From Akkermansiaceae bacterium (GTDB lineage: Bacteria; Verrucomicrobiota; Verrucomicrobiia; Verrucomicrobiales; Akkermansiaceae): a stretch of DNA of 64,000 bases. A model generated the notes under the pieces. It was given only the letters and a program-made list of their open reading frames with translations, searched no databases and was not told where the DNA came from. Position numbers and translations under genes: made by a program. Positions 46,474 to 56,883 of the stretch are shown one piece after another. The number at the start of each line of letters is the position of its first letter. Within the stretch, counting starts at the first letter, position 1. Location of the stretch: the NCBI GenBank assembly GCA_021200315.1, contig JAJQGU010000030.1, positions 44,212-108,211 of the forward strand. The letters run 5' to 3'.

Positions 46474-49191
46474 ATGGGTTCCCGTGCTCTTAAAATTTGC
46501 GCAGTTCTTTTGTGCAGCGGTGTAATCGGATATGTGCTCTACGAGCCGATCTTTGGAAGGAAAGATGGGAGAAAAAAGGAGTATGAGATTGATCCTGTCC
46601 CGGCTATAGTTCAAAAGGATAACCCCGGTCCGCAATCTGAGCCGGATTCGGCGCCCGAACCGCAGCCTGAACCTCAGCCCGCACCTGTGGTTGTGACGCC
46701 GGAGCCCGATCAACCGGAGGAGGTAGAAGCAGCAGATGAGGATATTGCTGAGATCGAGGCGGAAGACGAATTCGAAATCCAGTCAATTACGCGCACTCCT
46801 GCTCAACTCAGAGAATTGCAGGAGTGGATCACGAAAATGTCGAAGATTCCTGATTCGGAATACATCGGCAGGGAAACTCCAACCATGTGGAAACGGCCGG
46901 ACAATGCCAAGAAGCGTCTGGCTGCGCGGATTGTCGGAGCTTTGAAAAAGAAAACGGATAAGGATATTCTGCTGTTCATCGGGGGGAAGAACGGGCTTAA
47001 GAATCGCTTGGCTCTTGCTCAGTGGGTAATTATGGACAAGGCGGATTCCGAGCAGCTGGCTCTTCTCTGCAAGGATGCTAAGTTCCGCTCCTTCATGGGC
47101 AGATTTATGAATGACCTGCACTGGGTGGAAAGCTTCGTGTATGCGGGCGCGTGCCGGAGCCCGGAAAAAGCCATTGAAATTTTGGCGGCGCTGGCTGCCC
47201 ATGACCCGGATATTTTGGACGGAAGGAGCAAGAGGGCAGGGCATGCTGATTCTTCTCGGATAAAAGGAGAGAACGCCTCCAGTCGGCGCTCTGGGGAGAT
47301 TGCCATGAAACGCCGCATCGCTACGGCTATTGCGGCGGAATACGGCAGGAACGGCTGGACGTTCAGCGATGAAGAGGAAGCGGCAAAATTTCGAAATCTG
47401 CTTCCGCCCAAAACTGATCTGAAAGATCGATTCTCTCTTGCGAAGGCTCGCTATGATTATTTTGTTTCCAGTTGGCGGAAAGGATTGCTGAACCCTGTGT
47501 TTGATGAACTGGAGGATTGGGATCTGCGTATTGTTTGCGGTTGGAAAGATAAGAATGGGCATGGTTCGGCAAAGACTCTCAGGTGGATGAGAGACAACGC
47601 CTCGCTGCCTGAGGAGGAGGCGTACAATGCGGCCTGCCAAGTGCCTTATCGCTTGGTGAATCTGTTTGGGGACAGCATTCACAGCGAGGAGTATTATCGT
47701 CCGTTTAACAATTATTATTACGGCAACTTCAACAAGGAGGTCCGCGATATCGGAGCTGTTTGTGGCGGCAATGCTCATTTTGGCGCGTCATCCTGCATAG
47801 CGCAGGGTATTCCCGCAATGACCATGGGCGAACCGGGGCATTGCGCTTATGCGGTTCGTGTGCACGGTAAATGGAAACGTAATTTCTCCGTTTCGCCCAA
47901 ACACGGCATGCATTGGGAACTTTGGGGAGAACGGGCCTTCTCCTTTCTTGATTTGGCTCAGGGATTCTATTCGGAGGGATATCGCACGAAGGTCTCTCAG
48001 CAGGTGGCGGCGATTGCCTCGGTGCTGGCTCAGAACAGAAACCCGAAAAATTCCGTGGTGGTCTACGAACTGGCGACGGATATACAGCCACTCAATTACC
48101 CGGCGTGGAGCAGTTTTTTCGAAAGTTTGAAGAATATTCTTCCTCACGACAAGAAAAAATGGATGCAGGTGAACGAAGCGTTTTGCAGGGGTATGGGCAG
48201 TAAGCACCCGGAAGTCTGCATGACTGTGCTGAACAAGCAGGTGTATCCTGCGCTGATGGGATTGCTCAGGACGCGTGAGGAAAAGCTCAAAGTGTGCGAA
48301 GATTTCTTGAACAATATGGACAGGACGGAGGATGAACCCAAATGGGGTCTTGAAAAATTGCTGCAGTCCCAAGCCGCTTTGTTCGGCGCTGTGATCGCTT
48401 CTTCCGCCAGCCCGCTGGGAAGCGAGTCTGATGAGGAATCGGAGAATGTTAATGTGAAATTGTCGTCGCCCTCCTCGAGGGGTGATCTGCTTGCCTATTT
48501 CAAGATGATGACCAGATGTCTGATGGAAAAACCGGCTTTTGCCGCAGACGCAATGAGTTGGGGGTCGGAATTCGCCGGCTCCATCAGCTCCGACATGCAG
48601 AATGAATTCACTCAGATGGCCCTGCAAGCCAGTGGAAACGCTCGGGGAGAGGACAAGGAGAGTCTGTTGAAGACCGCTCTTGTAGGTGCGGAAAACAATC
48701 AAAATATCGCAACCTTCCAGTCGATTGCCAAAAAGTTCGGCAAGAAAGAACCGAACCTTCCAAAAATCGATCCTTATCCCGGAGAACTTCTCTCTTCGGG
48801 GGGGCTCATTCGGTTCAGCTCTCTCAGTCCGCAGTACGATGACCCCTCTGAACATCCCGGCGTGATCGAAACTTCTGGAGGGAGATTCCATACGAACAAC
48901 TCCGGAGAAAATGAATGGGCGGAAGTTGTGATGCGCCGTCCCGGTACGGTGACCGGTATTGTGATCGTGACCATGGACAGCAACGAATTCCGTTTGCACG
49001 ACTGGCGGGTCGAAACCTCGATGGATGGCAATGCTTGGACGCCTCTTTCTCTCTTGCCTGACCGGCCGAAACAGAACGTCATCTACATTGACGGGAAGAA
49101 TACTCAGTGCCAGCGTGTGCGCGTCTTTCGCGACGGGAAAGATTTCTTCCATCTGCGCGCCATCCATGTCTACGGTCGTAAGAATGCCTGA
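46474..49191 (+). CDS. Large secreted/anchored protein with transglutaminase-like region and C-terminal discoidin-like (F5/8C) domain
   Basis: N-terminal TM anchor, Pro/Glu-rich linker, CGGNAHFGASSCIAQGIPAMTMGEPGHCAYAV, C-terminal RLHDWRVETSMDGNAWTPL...QRVRVFRDGKDFFHLRAIHVYG. Confidence 0.75.
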   Translation: MGSRALKICAVLLCSGVIGYVLYEPIFGRKDGRKKEYEIDPVPAIVQKDNPGPQSEPDSAPEPQPEPQPAPVVVTPEPDQPEEVEAADEDIAEIEAEDEFEIQSITRTPAQLRELQEWITKMSKIPDSEYIGRETPTMWKRPDNAKKRLAARIVGALKKKTDKDILLFIGGKNGLKNRLALAQWVIMDKADSEQLALLCKDAKFRSFMGRFMNDLHWVESFVYAGACRSPEKAIEILAALAAHDPDILDGRSKRAGHADSSRIKGENASSRRSGEIAMKRRIATAIAAEYGRNGWTFSDEEEAAKFRNLLPPKTDLKDRFSLAKARYDYFVSSWRKGLLNPVFDELEDWDLRIVCGWKDKNGHGSAKTLRWMRDNASLPEEEAYNAACQVPYRLVNLFGDSIHSEEYYRPFNNYYYGNFNKEVRDIGAVCGGNAHFGASSCIAQGIPAMTMGEPGHCAYAVRVHGKWKRNFSVSPKHGMHWELWGERAFSFLDLAQGFYSEGYRTKVSQQVAAIASVLAQNRNPKNSVVVYELATDIQPLNYPAWSSFFESLKNILPHDKKKWMQVNEAFCRGMGSKHPEVCMTVLNKQVYPALMGLLRTREEKLKVCEDFLNNMDRTEDEPKWGLEKLLQSQAALFGAVIASSASPLGSESDEESENVNVKLSSPSSRGDLLAYFKMMTRCLMEKPAFAADAMSWGSEFAGSISSDMQNEFTQMALQASGNARGEDKESLLKTALVGAENNQNIATFQSIAKKFGKKEPNLPKIDPYPGELLSSGGLIRFSSLSPQYDDPSEHPGVIETSGGRFHTNNSGENEWAEVVMRRPGTVTGIVIVTMDSNEFRLHDWRVETSMDGNAWTPLSLLPDRPKQNVIYIDGKNTQCQRVRVFRDGKDFFHLRAIHVYGRKNA

Positions 49192-49210
49192 TTTTGTTTG
49201 CGTCTGATAT

Positions 49211-50230
49211 ATGATCATGAAAAAGCACCTGTTGTCTGCGGTTTGTTTCTTTGTGCTTACAGGTTCCGCTTGGGGGGCGGATCGGGCGTCCGGTTATGAG
49301 GAGGCTCTTAAGAAAGCTACGGAGGATGGAGTGATTGTCTATTGTTACGGTCCGGATTGGAATCGCCGCAGTGTACGGATGCTCGACGATTTCTGGAAGA
49401 ACAGAGAGACGGAAAAGGCGTGCGGCGGTGCCGTGATGGTGGCTGTTCCGTTCTATCAGCGCCCTTCGGCTTCTCAGAGAAAGGAGGAGAATAAGATTCA
49501 GGGAGGATTCCAGCGCCAGAAAATCAATCACCAGTTCCGCAGTTTCCCCGCTGTTTGCATGGCCGATGCCCGGGGACGCATTTACGCGCAGCTTTGCGGA
49601 ACGGATGAGTTGGGCTCCGAGGAGGAGAATTATGAAACGGGGCGGGAAAACATACGCTGTAAGCTGGAGCTTTTCAGAGAACAGAGCACACTGCTCGCTC
49701 AGGCGGAGAATGCTCAGGGTATGGAAAAAGCGAGACTGCTGGGTGAAGCCTGTTCCTTGAATATTTATCCGCCCGATCATGCGGTGGAACAGCTTCGGGC
49801 TCTCGACCCGCAGGACAGTTTAGGCTACATCGGGCGGTTGACTTATGATCCATTCGCTTTCAACATGGAAGTCAATGCCTTCAGCGGCAGTGAGCAAAAT
49901 GCCGATCGGGCTCTTTCCGCTCGGGAAACGGAAAAGAAACTGAAAGCTTTGCTCGAGAATCCCAGACTCTCCGACCTGCAAAAGCAGGAAAGCTATGCCG
50001 TCTTCATTGGACGCCTGCGAAAAGAGAAGGCAGGCAAGATGGCGCTTGTCAAGCATGTAAAAGCCATGGGACAGATTGCCCCGGACACTATGTATGGGAA
50101 AATTGTGCCGCATCTTCTCGAAATTTGGTGCGGCGTTGCCGATAGGAGCAAGTCCGCTGATGACGGGGCCTCCCGTGGTGAGCGCAGCAAAGCCCGACGT
50201 GAACGTCGGGAACAGCGCCGCCGTAGGTAG
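49211..50230 (+). CDS. Secreted thioredoxin-like protein lacking CXXC
   Basis: Signal peptide; VIVYCYGPDWNRRSVRMLDDFW aligns with the SGSDWCGPCKQLKKNVF region of 21584..22537. Confidence 0.75.
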   Translation: MIMKKHLLSAVCFFVLTGSAWGADRASGYEEALKKATEDGVIVYCYGPDWNRRSVRMLDDFWKNRETEKACGGAVMVAVPFYQRPSASQRKEENKIQGGFQRQKINHQFRSFPAVCMADARGRIYAQLCGTDELGSEEENYETGRENIRCKLELFREQSTLLAQAENAQGMEKARLLGEACSLNIYPPDHAVEQLRALDPQDSLGYIGRLTYDPFAFNMEVNAFSGSEQNADRALSARETEKKLKALLENPRLSDLQKQESYAVFIGRLRKEKAGKMALVKHVKAMGQIAPDTMYGKIVPHLLEIWCGVADRSKSADDGASRGERSKARRERREQRRRR

Positions 50231-50656
50231 GTAGGGGCGGGGCGTGCCTGCGCCCGAAAAGCGCAGGCTGACAGAAAAATGGCCGCCGGACGGAAGGCGC
50301 TTTCGTGTATCCTCATCGGGTAATGGAAAGAAAGCGCTGTTTTTTCTCCTGTACGGTTTTTGGATGGATTTTCCCGCCGAAAGGGAGTCTGATCCGGCGA
50401 ACGTGTTCGGTGCCGCACTCTGCTTCTCTGGCCGCTGCTTTTCCCCGAGCCCGAGCTCGTGCAGGAGGCCGCCTGGGATTTGTCTCATGAATTCTCCTCC
50501 GTCATGAGGGCTCTCCGCCAATTTCAGGGCTTGGTGCATGAAAAATTGTGCAGCCCCTCTTTTGCGCGGTTTTGTCCATTGAGTTTTCTTGTAACGGCAT
50601 ATGCTTCTCTTCATTTTGCACTTGATTTTTCACATTGTGTGCATGAGAATGGCTTC

Positions 50657-51610
50657 ATGCAATTCCCCGTGCGCATGTTTGGCGCGCTGGTCGTTTTCAT
50701 CTTCACAGCGTGCCAGTCGTTCAACACCTCATCCTATTCTTCCGCGTACAATTCTGCGTCGCTCCGTTCCGAGAGCGTCGGCGTGATTCCTACGGCGGCA
50801 CCTGTGCCGGATGAGCCGATACAGACAGCAGCTTTGCCAGCCAATTCCGCTGTGCGTCCGCTGGTGCGCCCCCGCACTCCGGCTCCTAAACCCGGTTGTG
50901 CGGCCGTCTGTGTCATGGATGCCATGACGGGGCAGGTACTTTATGAATACAACGGGAATGTGCGCAGGCAGGTGGCCAGCACGCAAAAGGTTCTTTCCGC
51001 GCTGGTCATTCTCGATGCCGGCCGTTTGAGCAAGACGGTCACTATTGCGGAGGAAGACACCAAAGCGGCTCCGACTAAGCTGGGTTTCAAGGCGGGGGAA
51101 AAGTATCGCAGGGAAGATCTGCTTCATGCCTTGATGGTGCGCAGCTTTAATGATGTGGCTCTTGCTCTTGCCCGCGACACGGCGGGCTCTGTGTCGAATT
51201 TTGTCTCAAGAATGAATTCGAAAGCGCGCCGTCTGGGAATGTACAATTCGCATTTCGTCAACCCGAATGGTCTGCCTGCCTCCCAGTATTCCACGGCGGT
51301 CGACATGGCGCGCTGCGCTTGGTTCGCCTATAGAAACCCTGTATTGCGCCGCATGGTGTGCGATGCGCGTTACGATTTCAGATTGGCGAATGGACGCATT
51401 CGTACGCTTGCCAACACCAATAAACTGCTTTCGCGGTACTCATGGGTGACAGGCTTCAAGACGGGTTATACCAATGCTGCGGGAAAGTGCCTGATCTCCA
51501 CGGGTGGATACAATGGCAGGCATGTGATTGTCGTGGTTCTTGGCAGTACGAATGCGCGCATATGGGATGAATCCGCTAAATATCTCAAGTGGGCTTTGGA
51601 ATTGGCCTGA
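50657..51610 (+). CDS. D-alanyl-D-alanine carboxypeptidase (PBP5-like) lipoprotein
   Basis: FIFTAC lipobox; ASTQKVLSALVIL (SxxK), GFKTGYTNAAGKCLI (KTG). Confidence 0.9.
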   Translation: MQFPVRMFGALVVFIFTACQSFNTSSYSSAYNSASLRSESVGVIPTAAPVPDEPIQTAALPANSAVRPLVRPRTPAPKPGCAAVCVMDAMTGQVLYEYNGNVRRQVASTQKVLSALVILDAGRLSKTVTIAEEDTKAAPTKLGFKAGEKYRREDLLHALMVRSFNDVALALARDTAGSVSNFVSRMNSKARRLGMYNSHFVNPNGLPASQYSTAVDMARCAWFAYRNPVLRRMVCDARYDFRLANGRIRTLANTNKLLSRYSWVTGFKTGYTNAAGKCLISTGGYNGRHVIVVVLGSTNARIWDESAKYLKWALELA

Positions 51611-51616
51611 GTTTTT

Positions 51617-52438
51617 ATGACCAACTGGATTTCTCAAAAAACTTACACGGATATCCGTTACGAAACTACGGCCGACGGAAAAATCGCCAAGATTACGATC
51701 AACCGCCCCGAGGTGCGTAATGCTTTCCGTCCGCTGACGGTGTGCGAGTTGCTTGACGCGTTTCATCTGGCTCATGAAGATTCCGCTGTGGGTGTCGTCA
51801 TTCTGACAGGAGAGGGGACACTGGCTTTTTGCTCGGGGGGCGATCAAAAAATTCGGAGCAGGGCGGGATATGTGGGGGATGACGGGATTCCCCGGCTGAA
51901 CATTCTCGATGTGCAGAGACAGATACGCCAGCTGCCCAAGCCTGTGATTGCCATGGTGGCGGGTTATGCCGTGGGTGGGGGGCATGTGCTTCATTTGGTC
52001 TGCGACTTGACCATTGCGGCGGAGAACGCACGGTTCGGGCAGACGGGGCCGAAGGTGGGTTCGTTTGACGGTGGCCTTGGCTGCTCGTACATGGCGCGCA
52101 TCGTGGGGCAGAAAAAGGCGCGGGAAATCTGGTATCTTTGCCGCATGTACGATGCGCATCAGGCTTTGGATATGGGCTTGGTCAATACGGTGGTTCCTGT
52201 GGACCGCCTCGAAGAAGAAACCCTGCAGTGGTGCGGGGAGATTCTCCAACGAAGTCCGATGGCTTTGCGCTGTATCAAGGCGGCGCTCAATGCTGATTGC
52301 GATGGCCAGATGGGCCTGCTCGATCTGGCCGGCAATGCGACGCTGCTTTATTATATGAGCGAAGAGGCGCAGGAGGGGCGCAATGCCTTTATCGAGAAGA
52401 GACCCCCTGATTTTTCAAAATTCCCGCGCCTTCCTTGA
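51617..52438 (+). CDS. menB: 1,4-dihydroxy-2-naphthoyl-CoA synthase
   Basis: Full-length crotonase fold; [47 protein letters not shown] is diagnostic. Confidence 0.97.
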   Translation: MTNWISQKTYTDIRYETTADGKIAKITINRPEVRNAFRPLTVCELLDAFHLAHEDSAVGVVILTGEGTLAFCSGGDQKIRSRAGYVGDDGIPRLNILDVQRQIRQLPKPVIAMVAGYAVGGGHVLHLVCDLTIAAENARFGQTGPKVGSFDGGLGCSYMARIVGQKKAREIWYLCRMYDAHQALDMGLVNTVVPVDRLEEETLQWCGEILQRSPMALRCIKAALNADCDGQMGLLDLAGNATLLYYMSEEAQEGRNAFIEKRPPDFSKFPRLP

Positions 52439-52454
52439 ATTATTGCTGGTACCC

Positions 52455-53258
52455 GTGGCTACAAACAATCATAGAAGGCACAGCCGCCGGAAGAAAGAGA
52501 CTCTGGAACTTTGGGGCTCTTTATACGGTGCTTCTCTCCCGGAAAATGCTGTCTTGCCGATTCGCGAAGAAGATCATCCCGCACGGGGAAATGAGTCGCA
52601 GCCGTTCAAACGCCGTTTCAACGGCTGGAAATTTACGGCCGCTCTGTTGCTGTGCTTTTTGTTGTCGGCGGTCGGGATTCTTCTTGCGCTCTCGTGGATG
52701 CCTCAGGATCTTTCCGATGTTCAGGGATATGGCACCCAAGGCGCCGTGACCGATCTGCCTTCTGTCTTCCAGAATGCCGTGCAGAATGGGGAAGAGGCCG
52801 TATTCACAGAAGCCGAAATCAATCGCTACCTGCAGGATACGCTCAAATTCGGTCAGCGGGGGGTGTTCAACGTTATTGCGCGTCCTTGCGGCGTGGCCGT
52901 GCGCATTCATGACGGATATGCGGAGTTGATTCTGGATCGCCTCTTGGGTGCCCGTCTGCATCAGACGATTTCCGTCTATCTTACCTTTCGTTCCATTCGT
53001 GAAGATGATGGAACCAAAATCAATTTGGAATACCGGGGAGGGAGTGACATACTGGGTTCCATGCCCCGTGGCGGTACCATAGGCTTGATTTCTGTTCCAG
53101 AAAGGTATATACTCATTCTTCACCCGTCTGTTGAGGGAATCAGAAAAACATATGAAGGCTTTTTCTCTCAAATAGCGGACAGTGGTTATCTCCCCCGTTT
53201 TATCAAGGACGAAAATGGAGGGGACAATCGTCTCATCCTTCAACCTCCATCCTCATAA
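52455..53258 (+). CDS. Hypothetical membrane-anchored protein
   Basis: TM near FTAALLLCFLLSAVGILLALSW then soluble domain; GTG start likely since the longer ORF overlaps menB. Confidence 0.65.
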   Translation: MATNNHRRHSRRKKETLELWGSLYGASLPENAVLPIREEDHPARGNESQPFKRRFNGWKFTAALLLCFLLSAVGILLALSWMPQDLSDVQGYGTQGAVTDLPSVFQNAVQNGEEAVFTEAEINRYLQDTLKFGQRGVFNVIARPCGVAVRIHDGYAELILDRLLGARLHQTISVYLTFRSIREDDGTKINLEYRGGSDILGSMPRGGTIGLISVPERYILILHPSVEGIRKTYEGFFSQIADSGYLPRFIKDENGGDNRLILQPPSS

Positions 53259-53647
53259 TGAAATTCATGACTCGAATACCCGCCGCCGTTTCCCTCATTT
53301 CGGCGCTCTGTCTGCAATCCTGCGTGTGGCAATATTTCATGCGCGACGAATATTCTGGCACGGCACCGCATGTCATTGCCGACAATAATGGAAAGCCCGC
53401 ATCTCAGGCATGGCTCTCCATCCCAGAAGACGCGCTGCCTGCTTCTTTGGCCGAACAGCGTGATTCTCTCAGCTACGGGGCGGATGGCATCCCCTACGGT
53501 TTCCGTTCCGGTTATAAGGATATCGTGATTTCACCCTATGCTCCTCATCGCTATCTGAATTACTCGGGGGTTCCGACCGGAAGCAGGGTGTGGGATCCTT
53601 ACAATCGCAAACCTTTCTATATACCCTCTTCCTATACGCTCAACTGA
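53258..53647 (+). CDS. Hypothetical lipoprotein
   Basis: Hydrophobic N-terminus ending ALCLQSC; compact secreted protein. Confidence 0.7.
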   Translation: MKFMTRIPAAVSLISALCLQSCVWQYFMRDEYSGTAPHVIADNNGKPASQAWLSIPEDALPASLAEQRDSLSYGADGIPYGFRSGYKDIVISPYAPHRYLNYSGVPTGSRVWDPYNRKPFYIPSSYTLN

Positions 53648-53652
53648 GACTC

Positions 53653-55584
53653 ATGTCTCCCGTTGAGTTTTACTCCATGTCCGATCAAGTGGAGCAGCCG
53701 GCGAAGGTGCGCTTGTTTCAACGCATTGCCCTTTGGGGATATTTGTGTTTTCATGCGCTGTTGCGGTGTCTTCCGATGCGTTTCTGGTGTCGTGCAGGGC
53801 GGTGTGTCGGCTGGGCGGTGTGGCTCTGTTCGGCTTCGCGCCGGCGCATTGTGGCCCGCAATCTGCGCATTATTCTGGGGGGAGAGCTTCGGAGCGGGGA
53901 ACTTGCCCCGATGGTGCGGGAAAACATGAAGCGCACGTGTATGAATTTTCTTGCGGCTGCTAAGATCGGCGTGGTGACGGAAGATGAGCTGGATGCGGCT
54001 GTGCGGATTGTGGGAGGCGATGTATACGAAAATGCGGGGCTCAATGGCCGCACAGGGATTGCCTGCATTCCTCACGCAGGCAATTGGGAGATTCTTTCGC
54101 GCATTCGCTCGCATTTTCCGAAAGTTGGCCGCTATGGAGCTATGTACAGGAGGATGAGCAATCCGCTGCTTGAGAAGCTGGTCTACAGCATGCGCACGGC
54201 ATATGGCTGCGAAATGTTCAGCAAGGAAGATGGATTGCGGGCTGTGTTTAAACTGGCTAAAGGAGGGGGGCTTGTGGGGGTGCTCAGCGATCAGTTTACG
54301 CAGGAAGGCGCCTTCCTTCCTTATTTTGGCAAGGTGACGGGGACGACCTATTTGCCGGCTTTGATTTATAAAAGATGCCGGGGCACGTTGTTTACCATCT
54401 ACACGCGCAATACCTCTCTGGGGCATTGGGATGCGGTGATGAACCGTACGATCGATCTGCCCGATCCTCAGGCAAATATTTATGAGCTGACTTTCCAAAT
54501 CAACAAGGCATTGGCAGAGAGACAGCGGGAGTCCGTCTTGGATGGATTTTGGCTTCATCACCGATGGAAGGCCACGCGGCATTTTGCGCCGCCGCAGCCC
54601 CCTGAAGTGATGGATATATTGAAACGGGAGAAGGTGCAGCCGTTCCGTATCGTTGTTGTGCTGCCCGAGAGTTTTGAAGAGTCTCTGCTGGTTGTTCCCT
54701 TTCTGCGTGCTCTGCACGCCGTGCGCTGCGATATCCAGATTACGGTGGCTTGTCCGGATGAACAGAGGGATTTCTGGCGGATGCAGAAAGAAGTTGCGCA
54801 TGTGGTAACGACGGATGCTTCGGAAAGCTCTCTCTCTCGTCAGCTTGACGCTGACGCCATTTACAATGAAGGCCCCTTTGATTATGTCTTCCTGCTCGAT
54901 TGCAGCAGGAAGACTTGGCGTTGTCTGCGTCCTTTGATGCCTGTGTATATCAGCGGTTTTGATGATCATCCCTGTGCGGGGCATCGGGCGTTCCGCATGC
55001 GGACACCGCGCTTTAAAGGGGGCCCGCCAAGGCATCGTGTGGAGAGCTTTCTCGATATTCTGCGTGCTCATTTTATCCCTTGTGATCAGCCGGAATTTTT
55101 TGAGCCGGAATGTTCTAAGTCAGCGGAGAGAGAGGGCCGTCTGATGTTTGCGCCATTTTCCACGTTGGGACCTTCTACGGAATGGCCGCGAGAGCAATGG
55201 GAGGAGCTCTTTTCTCTGCTTCCCGAAGATTCCTCTCCGCTTCTGGTTGCTTTGTCCCGTGATGCCGGGAGAGCCGAAGAATGGGCTCATGCGCTGGGAG
55301 TGGAATCGATTTGCCGTCCGCCGGCCGAGTTTGATATGCTCATAAATGCAAAGGATATTTTAGTGGCCGTGGATGGTTTGATCCCCATGCTGGCGTCGCA
55401 TTGGGGCGCCCGCTGCATTGTGCTCATGGCTGGTCGCCTGCCCGAATGTTGGCGGCCTTTGGGGAAGAGGCATACAGTACTTCATTCTCACCGCCCGTGT
55501 CATCCCTGTTACTGTGCCGCATGCGATCGGGAGATCCCCTGCATCCGGGAGATTTCACCTGCCGTGGTGGCTGAATATGTGTGA
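53653..55584 (+). CDS. LpxL/HtrB-like acyltransferase fused to GT9 (heptosyltransferase)-like domain
   Basis: N-terminal half IPHAGNWEIL and LVGVLSDQF (LpxL-type); C-terminal half FRIVVVLPESFEESLLVVPFLRAL, APFSTLGPSTEWPREQWEELF, VDGLIPMLASHWGARCIVLMA (GT9-like). Confidence 0.85.
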   Translation: MSPVEFYSMSDQVEQPAKVRLFQRIALWGYLCFHALLRCLPMRFWCRAGRCVGWAVWLCSASRRRIVARNLRIILGGELRSGELAPMVRENMKRTCMNFLAAAKIGVVTEDELDAAVRIVGGDVYENAGLNGRTGIACIPHAGNWEILSRIRSHFPKVGRYGAMYRRMSNPLLEKLVYSMRTAYGCEMFSKEDGLRAVFKLAKGGGLVGVLSDQFTQEGAFLPYFGKVTGTTYLPALIYKRCRGTLFTIYTRNTSLGHWDAVMNRTIDLPDPQANIYELTFQINKALAERQRESVLDGFWLHHRWKATRHFAPPQPPEVMDILKREKVQPFRIVVVLPESFEESLLVVPFLRALHAVRCDIQITVACPDEQRDFWRMQKEVAHVVTTDASESSLSRQLDADAIYNEGPFDYVFLLDCSRKTWRCLRPLMPVYISGFDDHPCAGHRAFRMRTPRFKGGPPRHRVESFLDILRAHFIPCDQPEFFEPECSKSAEREGRLMFAPFSTLGPSTEWPREQWEELFSLLPEDSSPLLVALSRDAGRAEEWAHALGVESICRPPAEFDMLINAKDILVAVDGLIPMLASHWGARCIVLMAGRLPECWRPLGKRHTVLHSHRPCHPCYCAACDREIPCIREISPAVVAEYV

Positions 55585-55617
55585 AGTAATGCATGAGTCG
55601 CCGCCGCTGTTTCTCCG

Positions 55618-56883
55618 TTATATGGCGAATGTGACGCAAAGCTCCATCTCCGGCCGCGCCATTATCCGGTTCCCCCGCTCCGCCTGAGCCCTCTCGCGGA
55701 TGCTCCGCATCTCGTCCTCGAAAGCGTTCCATCTTCCCTCAGCCCTCATGGAGAAGCTGCCATAGTTTCCATGGCCGGCATTTTCCTTATTCACGTGGTT
55801 GACAAACTCCTTCGTCTGCTGTACCCTTCCCCTGTAGGGCGTCCCGTTGCCTTGTCCGTCCGCATTTGGAATGCGGGCTCCGGGCAGGGTATCGGAGACG
55901 TCCTCATTCTTGTTCACGTCCTCCACGTCCGTTGTACTGAGGTCATAGAAAAGGTTTCCCCTCCCGTCCTCGGACAGCACAATATTCACGTACGCTTCAT
56001 CCCGCACCCTCCCATCCGCCTTCCACGCGCCTATCAGCTTCGCTTGGCTTGCGTCAATCTCCGAGCGCATCTTCCCGTCGTCGCGGCCTGCGAAGGCTTT
56101 ATCCGTATACCTGCCCCACGTCCTCGCCTGCGGGCCGATTACCGAAAAAGAGGCGGGCATTTCTCTGCCGTCGTCAAAATGAAGATTGACGTCTTTAATA
56201 TTGACACTCCCCGCCCCCTCCGATAGAATAGCTCGTTCCCCGCCAGCGGATGGAGACGGCAGAGAGACCTCGTTTGTCGCTTCTCCCTCAAGGCGCGCGG
56301 TGTCTCTTTTCGCGTTCACGGGAAGGGGTGATGTGTTCACCCCTTGGAGTTGGGATTCTTCCTGACCTTTCGCTCCGTGAAGGGGAACTCTCTTTCCCCG
56401 CGGCTTTTTGTCCGGCCTGCTGACCGGATACGCCGTGACGATGGAGTAATACTTATTCTTCTCTTCCAATTGGAGAATCATCCATGAAGACGGCCTCTTG
56501 CCCTTGACTAGTATTTCCCGGCCGTTTTGTATAATGTAAAGTTCGCTGGCGTGCGTCAGCACGTCGGCGATGTATTTCTCCGGCGATATATTTTTCCACA
56601 GTCCGTCTCCGTCTCTGGCGGATGCAATATGCGTGAGCCCGTAGCCCTTATGCAATCCGTTGTCTTCTCCCACCAGCAGCCTCACCGGCATGGCCTTCCG
56701 TCCGCCGTGCCGGGGGATAATGAACCAATCCGGGTTTCCGTCGGGACGGGTGACGAACGCTTCAGCGGCTAGCTTCTTGCCGTTCTTGTCCCAAGCCGTC
56801 ACCGAGAACGAGGCGCCGCCCCATTTGGCCTGCATGGAAGCGATGGCTTTTTTATCGAAAGCGGACCGGCCTACTGAGGTCAT
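55618..56883 (-). pseudogene. Phage-type large polyvalent protein fragment
   Basis: ASFSVIGPQARTWGRYTDKAFAGRDDGKMRSEIDASQAKL repeat module; second module GGASFSVTAWDKNGKKL; nuclease-like segment GYGLTHIASARDGDGLWKNISPEKYI. Confidence 0.7.

Noticed and set aside
47788-49218. 476-aa minus-strand ORF
   Set aside because: Shadow of the 905-aa gene; no start context or motif.
53632-55071. 479-aa minus-strand ORF
   Set aside because: Shadow of the LpxL-GT9 fusion; His/Pro/Arg-rich without domain signature.
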